From the NCBI GenBank assembly GCA_900754175.1, contig CAAEBS010000132.1, positions 1 to 20,035 of the forward strand: a stretch of DNA of 20,035 nucleotides, read 5' to 3'. The stretch is from Clostridia bacterium. Lineage in GTDB: Bacteria > Bacillota > Clostridia > Oscillospirales > CAG-272. The stretch's first letter is position 1; every line of letters begins with the position of its first letter. The notes under the pieces were generated by a model. It was not told where the DNA came from and searched no databases. It was given only the letters and a program-made list of their open reading frames with translations. The translations under genes and the position numbers were made by a program. This document shows positions 14,936-20,035 of the stretch, one piece after another.

Positions 14936-15814
14936 ATGCAAAATCAACCACAATCCGCTCACGACTATCATATCATCCCCGTCAAAGAAAAATTTGACCG
15001 GATCCTGAACGTCAATATGTCCCGCTATTCGCCCCCCGACACCATTTCTTTCCTGCATTACCATCAGGAGGTGGAGATCGGGCTTTGTCTGTGCGGCAGT
15101 GGGATCTTCATCATCGGGGACCGCTCCTATCGCTTCTCCCGGGGGGACATCACCTGTATTCCGCCCGGCGTGGTGCACTTTGCCCAGAGCGACGAAAACA
15201 ACCCGAGCAGCTGGTATTTCATCACCATTCCGACCGAAAAGGTGGAAAGCCCGCTTTTGCAGAAAGCGCTGGAGCGCTGTCACAATCTTTCGCCCGGCTC
15301 CTCGATCATCCACGGCGTTTACTACCCCTATGTGCAGACCACCATTGAAACGCTGTATCAGGAATACGCCGAACGGCAGGGCAATTTTGATATCATGATC
15401 GAATCCCTGCTCCCGGCGCTTCTGATTCTGCTCGACCGCATTTCCGGCTCCGAGACCGAAGAAAACGACGTCAGCACCAAGCGGCTCAACGAGCTGTTGC
15501 CCGCCATGAAATACATCACCACCTGCTATTCGGAACCGGTGGTCATCAAAAAGCTTTGCGACCTCTGCCATTGCAGTGAGACCCAGCTCCGCCGGCTTTT
15601 CCGGGAGGTGCTGAACACCTCTCCCAACCGCTACTGGCACACTATCCGCATCAACCACGCCGAGGAAATGCTCACCGAAGGCAGCAAGACCATCACGCAG
15701 ATCGCCTTTGAGGTGGGGTATGACTCGATCTCCTCCTTCAACCGCCACTTCCGGGACGAGCGGAATCAATCGCCAAGAGACGTAAAGGGCAAGAAAAAGC
15801 ATCAGAATCCGTGA
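14936..15814 (+). CDS. AraC-family transcriptional regulator
   Basis: A 292-aa regulator with an N-terminal cupin-type sensing domain (about 15-150; HYHQEVEIGLCLCGSG and RGDITCIPPGVVH are the typical turns) and a C-terminal AraC double helix-turn-helix (about 185-285). The first HTH lies around VVIKKLCDLCHCSETQLRRL; the second contains ITQIAFEVGYDSISSFNRHF. AraC regulators of this form usually activate sugar-uptake or degradation genes when a ligand binds the cupin. It is divergent from the seven-gene operon with overlapping promoters, so it very likely controls it (inference). A GTG at 14903 would be nearly leaderless; the ATG at 14936 is preferred although its ribosome site (AAGGA, distant) is weak. 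It ends at a bidirectional terminator. Confidence 0.92.
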   Translation: MQNQPQSAHDYHIIPVKEKFDRILNVNMSRYSPPDTISFLHYHQEVEIGLCLCGSGIFIIGDRSYRFSRGDITCIPPGVVHFAQSDENNPSSWYFITIPTEKVESPLLQKALERCHNLSPGSSIIHGVYYPYVQTTIETLYQEYAERQGNFDIMIESLLPALLILLDRISGSETEENDVSTKRLNELLPAMKYITTCYSEPVVIKKLCDLCHCSETQLRRLFREVLNTSPNRYWHTIRINHAEEMLTEGSKTITQIAFEVGYDSISSFNRHFRDERNQSPRDVKGKKKHQNP

Positions 15815-15836
15815 ACGACACGGTTTTTCTCCCAAC

Positions 15837-15876
15837 AAAAAAGCACAGAACTCATTTCTGAATTCTGTGCTTTTTT
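15837..15876. terminator. Bidirectional terminator between the AraC-type gene and ohyA
   Basis: AAAAAAGCACAGAA (15837-15850) pairs with TTCTGTGCTTTTTT (15863-15876), giving a T run on both strands. It serves the convergent AraC-type (plus) and ohyA (minus) genes. Confidence 0.92.
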
Positions 15877-15887
15877 ATGAGACGCCG

Positions 15888-17681
15888 TTACGGAAGCAGT
15901 CCGCTTTCCTTCAGCAGGATCTCGATATCGGTTCCCTGCACCTTTTTCATAACGATCTTCAGCAGTTCTCTTTCCTTGAACGAAAGCTTGATATCGGTAA
16001 CCGGCTTCTTGTCAATGGCATAGTAGCAGGCACGGAGAAGCTCCCGGACGTCGTACTTACTGCCCCATACCTCGGGCACGCCACGGTCGATATCCAACAG
16101 GGTATAAACCGATTCCATTCCGGTCCGCATTGAATACTCAATGGTGAAGATGGTGTCCCGGGGCGTTTCGGCAAACTGACCCAGGAATGCAAAATTCACC
16201 GAGCCGTCCGGCACAACGTGCGGGCGGTCCTCATTCTTTCTCGGCTGGAAGAATGCGTTGATATACGGCATAAAGCAGGTCGTCGTGTTGCAGGCTTCCT
16301 TTGCCAGACGGTCGATCTCGTTTTCGGGGATACCGATATGGTACAGCCACTCCCGGCAGACCTCCTCGCCCGTGCAGTCCCGCATTGCCTTTTTGACGTA
16401 GTTGCCCTCCCGGTTGGTGTTGAGGGCGTACAGCCATACCAGCACCGTGTTCTTATCCTGCGACTTGAACTGCGGCTGACGGTTGATCGTCCAGGACAGA
16501 TACCAGTTGTCCACGCTGTCCTTTACGGTCACAATACCGCCGGTGGTCACCTTGCCCTCCCGGGGATCCCGCTTGCAGACCCCGATGATATGCTGAATGA
16601 CCTCCTCGTTTGCCGTGGCAACCGTAGCGCTCATCCAGTTGGTCGCCTCAATGTCACTGCAGAAGGCGTCCGGATTGCCGAACTCGCCGTGCGTTGCCTG
16701 TGCGGCAATGTTTTTCCACATATCCCAGGACTCGCCCGAGCCGTTTTTCAGTTTTGAAAGATCCGGCTTGTGCGTCTGGTCGCCGTAGCAGGTGGTGTCG
16801 GTGCAACAACCGTTGGTGATGAACACCAGATCGTCCTCGATCAGGTCAATCGTCTGCTGTACGCCGTCCTTTACGTAGACGATCTGCCGTGCGATCTTCT
16901 TGTCTCCCACCGTCTCAATGATGACGTTCCTGACGTCCATTCCGTATTCGATCCGGACGCCGTGGGACTCCAGATACTTCACCAGCGGCAGGATCAGGCT
17001 TTCATACTGGTTGAATTTCGTAAAGCGCAAAGCGCTGAAATCCGGCAGACCGTCGATATGGTGAACGTAACGGCACAAATAGCGCTTCATTTCCAGAGCG
17101 CTGGACCAACGCTGAAACGCAAACATCGTCTGCCAGTAGAGCCAGAAGTTGGTGCTCCAGAAGGACTCGGGAAGAACGTCCGAGATCTTCTTTCCCTCCA
17201 GCGCCTTTTCCGGCGTGATGAACAGCTGGGAAAGCGCAAGCGCCGATTCCCGGTCCAGTCCGAATTTTCCGTCGGTGGGCGCATCCTCGCCACGGTTTAC
17301 CGAGGCACGGCAAAGAGAATAGTTGGGGTCGTGCTTGTTGAGCCAGTAATATTCGTCCAGCACCGAAACCCCCGGCTTTTCCAGAGAGGGGACGTCACGG
17401 AACATATCCCACATCACTTCAAAGTGATTGTCCATCTCCCGTCCGCCACGCATATAAAAGCCCTTGGTCACGTCCCGGCGTCCGTCGCAACTGCCGCCGG
17501 CAAGCTCCAGTTTTTCAAGCAGATGAATGTGCTCTCCCTTCATCTGTCCGTCACGGACCAGGTAAAACGCCGCCGTGAGTCCCGCAAGTCCCGTACCGAT
17601 GATATACGCCGACTTCTTGTCAACATCCTTCGGCTTCTCGGGATGCGCAAACGATTCGTAAGTTCCTGCTGAGTAATACAT
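15888..17681 (-). CDS. ohyA: Oleate hydratase (FAD-dependent)
   Basis: A 597-aa protein of the oleate hydratase family (formerly myosin-cross-reactive antigen). These enzymes add water to the cis-9 double bond of unsaturated fatty acids, forming 10-hydroxy acids, with FAD as structural cofactor at the membrane surface. The Rossmann motif IIGTGLAGLTAAF lies at 27-39, with the ribose-binding acidic residue in HLLEKLELAGGS. The conserved GGREMDNHFEVMWD carries E82, and Y201 sits at the place of the catalytic tyrosine of the Staphylococcus enzyme. Length is normal. The frame is open from 17786, but the ATG at 17681 has AGGAGG 7 bases upstream and begins the conserved MYYSAGTYES. It has its own promoter (17716-17743), downstream of the TetR gene, suggesting control by fatty acids through TetR (inference). 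Confidence 0.96.
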   Translation of the reverse strand: MYYSAGTYESFAHPEKPKDVDKKSAYIIGTGLAGLTAAFYLVRDGQMKGEHIHLLEKLELAGGSCDGRRDVTKGFYMRGGREMDNHFEVMWDMFRDVPSLEKPGVSVLDEYYWLNKHDPNYSLCRASVNRGEDAPTDGKFGLDRESALALSQLFITPEKALEGKKISDVLPESFWSTNFWLYWQTMFAFQRWSSALEMKRYLCRYVHHIDGLPDFSALRFTKFNQYESLILPLVKYLESHGVRIEYGMDVRNVIIETVGDKKIARQIVYVKDGVQQTIDLIEDDLVFITNGCCTDTTCYGDQTHKPDLSKLKNGSGESWDMWKNIAAQATHGEFGNPDAFCSDIEATNWMSATVATANEEVIQHIIGVCKRDPREGKVTTGGIVTVKDSVDNWYLSWTINRQPQFKSQDKNTVLVWLYALNTNREGNYVKKAMRDCTGEEVCREWLYHIGIPENEIDRLAKEACNTTTCFMPYINAFFQPRKNEDRPHVVPDGSVNFAFLGQFAETPRDTIFTIEYSMRTGMESVYTLLDIDRGVPEVWGSKYDVRELLRACYYAIDKKPVTDIKLSFKERELLKIVMKKVQGTDIEILLKESGLLP

Positions 17682-17715
17682 GGTGAAACCTCCTGAAAAT
17701 TTATTTTGTACTTTT

Positions 17716-17743
17716 ATTATATTCATTTTTCCGGAGATTTCAA
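17716..17743 (-). promoter_or_regulatory. Promoter of ohyA
   Basis: On the minus strand TTGAAA (17738-17743), 16-base spacer, TATAAT (17716-17721), about 35 bases before the ohyA start. The inverted repeats at 17756-17828 lie immediately upstream. Confidence 0.75.
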
Positions 17744-17746
17744 TAG

Positions 17747-17784
17747 ACAGAAAATGCCCTCTGATAAATCCTTTATCAGAGGGC
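17747..17784 (-). terminator. Terminator of the TetR-type gene
   Basis: GCCCTCTGATAAA (17756-17768) pairs perfectly with TTTATCAGAGGGC (17772-17784), loop of 3. On the minus strand ATTTTCTG follows, a short U tract. It would separate tetR from ohyA transcription, though the arms also carry TGATAAA half-sites that could be an operator. Confidence 0.7.
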
Positions 17785-17828
17785 ACGGATGTGTAAAATT
17801 TTTTATCAGAAAGGCGGTTTTGATAAAA
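17762..17828. repeat. Four TGATAAA/TTTATCA half-sites upstream of ohyA
   Basis: TGATAAA at 17762-17768 and 17821-17827; TTTATCA at 17772-17778 and 17802-17808. They form one close inverted repeat (3-base gap) and one wider one (TTTTATCA-N12-TGATAAAA, 17801-17828), the latter reaching the last codon of the TetR gene. Four copies in 67 bases just upstream of the ohyA promoter are a candidate operator array. Confidence 0.5.
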
Positions 17829-18383
17829 TCAGAGGCAAAAGCGGGAAAGCGCCCCCGCCAGCGAATCCCGTATCAGCAGGGCAAGCCTGTCCACAATAAG
17901 CGCCGGATCCTCTTTCATGTCGTCCTTGATCCAGTCGAGCATCAGACCGATGAAGATGTAGGAATAGACCCGGGCAATAAACTCCTTGTCCTCCTCCCGC
18001 ACCCGCATCCCGACAGACTGCTCCTCTATCACGCCCATGATGAGGTGATCGACCAGCGGCTTGAGGTACTTTTCCACCTGCTCCCGGTCCACACAGCGGT
18101 ATACGTTCATGATAAAAGGCTTGTTTGCCCGCACGGCTTCAAAGATCTGAAGAAATCCCTCCTGCCAGGTGTCGTGCGTTTTCTTTTCCGCCAGCGCCCG
18201 CTTTGCGTCCTCCAGACAGGACCACTCCACAAGATCGTAAATGTCCTTGAAATGATAGTAAAAGGTCATGCGGTTGATCCCGCAGTCCTCGGCAATATCG
18301 TTGATTGTGATTTTGGTAAGCGGTTTTTTCAGAAGAAGATTTTTCAGCGACTGCTCCAGGGCACGTTTGGTTACCTGAGACAT
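17829..18383 (-). CDS. TetR/AcrR-family regulator next to ohyA
   Basis: A 184-aa TetR-family regulator. The N-terminal helix-turn-helix is around residues 22-47 (TKITINDIAEDCGINRMTFYYHFKD), the standard TetR DNA-reading helix. The rest is an all-helical ligand and dimer domain in the style of DhaS-like regulators (WQEGFLQIFEAVRANKPF, YIFIGLMLDWIKDDM). Ligand unknown. Its position directly upstream of oleate hydratase on the same strand suggests it senses a fatty acid or membrane stress and represses ohyA (inference). The ATG at 18383 follows GGAGG by 6 bases; the in-frame ATG at 18428 lacks a site. It has its own promoter and is followed by a hairpin that may both end tetR and bind a regulator. 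Confidence 0.9.
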   Translation of the reverse strand: MSQVTKRALEQSLKNLLLKKPLTKITINDIAEDCGINRMTFYYHFKDIYDLVEWSCLEDAKRALAEKKTHDTWQEGFLQIFEAVRANKPFIMNVYRCVDREQVEKYLKPLVDHLIMGVIEEQSVGMRVREEDKEFIARVYSYIFIGLMLDWIKDDMKEDPALIVDRLALLIRDSLAGALSRFCL

Positions 18384-18424
18384 TTTTTCCTCCTGTCGGT
18401 GCAGAAATATCGGTTCTCGCAAAG

Positions 18425-18465
18425 TCACACTTGCCGGTCTGAACCTATTATATCATACTTGCCGG
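18425..18465. repeat. 13-bp direct repeat around the tetR promoter
   Basis: TCACACTTGCCGG (18425-18437) and TCATACTTGCCGG (18453-18465) match at 12 of 13 bases with a 28-base period. One copy fills the spacer next to the -10 of the tetR promoter; the other lies just past the transcription start. The placement suits a repressor site. Confidence 0.5.
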
Positions 18466-18475
18466 ACTTTTTCAA
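18447..18475 (-). promoter_or_regulatory. Promoter of the TetR-type gene
   Basis: On the minus strand TTGAAA (18470-18475), 17-base spacer, TATAAT (18447-18452), with an extended TGA before the -10. The leader is about 55 bases long. Confidence 0.8.
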
Positions 18476-18523
18476 TTGTTTTTTCTATGCCAAAGCAGAT
18501 AAAAGAACAATCCGCTACGGCTC

Positions 18524-19204
18524 TCAGACGACTGTTTGCTTTTTCTGACAAAAATTTTTCATAAGTACCGAAAGCGACAGAGCTGCTGTGGAAGCAAGCA
18601 TAAGATCCGGAGCCTTTCCCGTAACGGTCACATGAATACCCACCGCATACATTCCGGCAGACAATATACTCTCCCCTCCCGCCTGCGCATCGTCGATTCC
18701 GATACACTCCGCCGGAGATATCCCCAGTTGGTCTGCGCAAGTCAGAAAGATTTCCGGGTCCGGCTTTAACCTTTTTACCTTTGCCGGGTCAGCGATCACG
18801 TCAAAACGGTCTATAAGCCCGATCCGCTCCAACACCCGGACGGCATTGTGAGAAACCGACGCCACTCCCATCCGGATCCCGTTTGCCCGTGCCTCTTCCA
18901 GCAACGGCTTGATACCGGGTAACACATCCTTTTCCGTAAGCGTTTCCACCAGCTCCCGGTAATACCCGTTTTTCCGGTTCGCCATGTTTTCCTTTTCTTC
19001 TTTGCCGTATCTGTCCGTCTGACCATTGTTCCGTAAAATCACCTCAAAGGACTCTGTTCTGCTGATACCCTTGAGTTCTTCGTTCTGCTGCCTGTCAAAG
19101 GAAAGTCCCAGTTCGTCGGCAAGTCTTTTCCATGCCAGATAATGAAGCTCTGCCGTATCGGTCAGAACGCCATCCAGATCAAATAAAATTGCTTTCGGTT
19201 TCAT
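18524..19204 (-). CDS. pgmB: Beta-phosphoglucomutase, HAD family
   Basis: A 226-aa HAD-superfamily protein best matching beta-phosphoglucomutase, which converts beta-glucose 1-phosphate to glucose 6-phosphate after maltose or trehalose phosphorolysis. Key residues are the nucleophile D9 and acid/base D11 in FDLDGVLTDTAELH, R49 in GISR, the serine motif VASVSHN (116-118), K147 in KPDPEIF, and D171-D172 in GIDDAQAGGESI. The last position is usually Glu-Asp, a mild change. The cap domain (about 16-90) is the small helical type. The start follows AAGGAG. No maltose or trehalose phosphorylase gene is in view, so the substrate is not confirmed by context. No clear promoter was found; a TTCCGGAA pair lies upstream (19292-19320). 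Related sugar-phosphate phosphatases are the alternative. Confidence 0.85.
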   Translation of the reverse strand: MKPKAILFDLDGVLTDTAELHYLAWKRLADELGLSFDRQQNEELKGISRTESFEVILRNNGQTDRYGKEEKENMANRKNGYYRELVETLTEKDVLPGIKPLLEEARANGIRMGVASVSHNAVRVLERIGLIDRFDVIADPAKVKRLKPDPEIFLTCADQLGISPAECIGIDDAQAGGESILSAGMYAVGIHVTVTGKAPDLMLASTAALSLSVLMKNFCQKKQTVV

Positions 19205-19291
19205 CTCTAACTCCTTTTACTATCCTGTTTTCATTATTTTACTCATCCCAAAAGGATGGATTCCGTTAAAAAAAGCGCCCGCAAAGTGTGT

Positions 19292-19320
19292 CTTCCGGAA
19301 AGCAGATTCAGCTTCCGGAA
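19292..19320. repeat. Paired CTTCCGGAA palindromes
   Basis: The 9-base CTTCCGGAA occurs at 19292-19300 and 19312-19320, start-to-start 20 bases. Each contains the palindrome TTCCGGAA, and together they can fold into a hairpin with one bulged base. They lie in the gap between the hypothetical gene and pgmB (19205-19415), which otherwise shows no gene. This could be a paired operator or part of the terminator region. Confidence 0.4.
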
Positions 19321-19355
19321 AAGCAAAAGGAGTACAAGTATTTTGTTCGTACTCC
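19319..19355 (-). terminator. Terminator of the hypothetical gene
   Basis: GGAGTAC (19329-19335) pairs with GTACTCC (19349-19355). On the minus strand the hairpin is followed by TTTTGCTTTT. It lies about 60 bases past the stop of the 140-aa gene. Confidence 0.65.
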
Positions 19356-19415
19356 GTTTCATATGCCTTGCCCTGCAAGGTATCGTGTGTTACGCTTTTG
19401 GAGCTTTTAATTATA

Positions 19416-19838
19416 TTACCAAGCGTATTTTATCATGTAAAACAGAAAAAATTTCCCCGTAGCTTTCTTATAATCATCCATTCCCATAATTTCGGTGTAT
19501 TTACCAATTTTCTCAAGAATCAATTTTGCGGCGGGAGATTTCCATCTTTTTCTCGGCGTACAAAAAACAAAAGACTCCCCGTCAACCATACACTGAAGCC
19601 AAAGTTGTCCACTTCCTATCCCGAACTCTGCGCTTTGGAAGGATGAAAACGGTATCTCTTTATGGGACACACCAAATTTATCATTATTGCAATCCAAACA
19701 GTCGTCTTTAATCTCTGCAATATATCCCGTAAAACCACGGGCTTTGGGCAAAATACTACCGCTTTCGCCCAATACCATATCAAAAACCCTGTTGGGATCC
19801 AAATTGTTTTCTTCGCAATACTTTTTCACTGTCATCAT
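19416..19838 (-). CDS. Hypothetical protein, 140 aa
   Basis: Not recognised. The 140-aa product is soluble, with no signal peptide or membrane helix. It starts with a short helical part (MMTVKKYCEENNLDPNRVFD), then alternating beta-type segments (GFTGYIAEIKDDC, IPFSSFQSAEFGIGSG, QLWLQCMVDGESFVFCTP), and a C-terminal helix (AAKLILEKIGKY). The pattern resembles small PH-like or bacterial stress-type beta domains, but no motif proves it. The start at 19838 (or the adjacent ATG at 19835) follows AGGGGAG by 9 bases, and a promoter lies at 19897-19924. The gene is visibly AT-richer than the rest of the window, which may mark a recent acquisition. It is separated from pgmB by a terminator. Confidence 0.7.
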   Translation of the reverse strand: MMTVKKYCEENNLDPNRVFDMVLGESGSILPKARGFTGYIAEIKDDCLDCNNDKFGVSHKEIPFSSFQSAEFGIGSGQLWLQCMVDGESFVFCTPRKRWKSPAAKLILEKIGKYTEIMGMDDYKKATGKFFLFYMIKYAW

Positions 19839-19896
19839 GATATACGCTCCCCTTTCGTTTCAGTAGAAATATAACTACATTTGTTACCCTTATAAT

Positions 19897-19924
19897 ATTA
19901 TATCATAAATCTGTAAAAAATCAA
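19897..19924 (-). promoter_or_regulatory. Promoter of the hypothetical gene
   Basis: On the minus strand TTGATT (19919-19924), 16-base spacer, TATAAT (19897-19902), about 60 bases before the ATG. The remaining bases to 20035 show no supported gene. Confidence 0.65.
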
Positions 19925-20035
19925 GCACATTGTAAGGAAACGGCAAGCGTAAAACATATTACCTCCTGCAATTATCTATGCCACAGAAAATCAATCTGCT
20001 TTTCTTATGAACAGTGTATTTATAAAATCGGATCG

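Noticed and set aside
19898..19957. 19-codon minus-strand frame (MFYACRFLTMCL...) after AGGAGG, ending within the -10 box of the hypothetical gene
   Set aside because: The ribosome site is good, but the frame is very short, has no promoter in view and could be chance in AT-rich DNA. It might be a leader peptide; comparison with relatives would decide.

Overview
The window looks like chromosome of a Gram-positive, low-to-mid GC anaerobe, most likely a gut Clostridia member of the Oscillospirales type (inference). The support is a T-box leader in front of thrS, strong AGGAGG ribosome sites, TTGACA-N17-TATAAT promoters, lipoprotein signal peptides, and a C-terminal membrane anchor of the GCGS/hydrophobic/KRKK style. 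No rRNA, tRNA, CRISPR array, insertion sequence or phage gene was seen.

Left part (1-6120), housekeeping and small membrane proteins. On the minus strand glyA (serine hydroxymethyltransferase) is followed by a 55-residue membrane protein and a 16-bp terminator. Divergent from it, a consensus promoter drives an MgsA-family gene that has lost the usual catalytic residues. Next come a threonine T-box riboswitch, thrS, and a zinc-ribbon membrane protein. Two further small membrane proteins follow (DUF4234-like, then DUF2752-like).

Centre (6127-15814), the accessory region and the most interesting part. An AraC-type regulator is transcribed to the right. Seven tightly packed genes run to the left from an overlapping divergent promoter region: a solute-binding lipoprotein; a lipoprotein with two repeated domains and a PHP metallohydrolase domain; a membrane-anchored protein with two discoidin-like modules; a secreted protein with two more of the same modules plus a C-terminal domain; a 43-residue peptide; a large ADP-ribosylglycohydrolase-family enzyme; and a second, cytoplasmic PHP hydrolase. 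Gaps are -4 to +42 nt and the run ends at a strong terminator (6088-6126). My reading is an inducible surface capture and hydrolysis system for an unknown glycan or phospho-conjugate. No transport permease is encoded in it.

Right part (15837-20035). Oleate hydratase (ohyA) has a TetR regulator gene just upstream, and four TGATAAA/TTTATCA half-sites lie between them. A beta-phosphoglucomutase and an AT-richer hypothetical gene follow, all on the minus strand.
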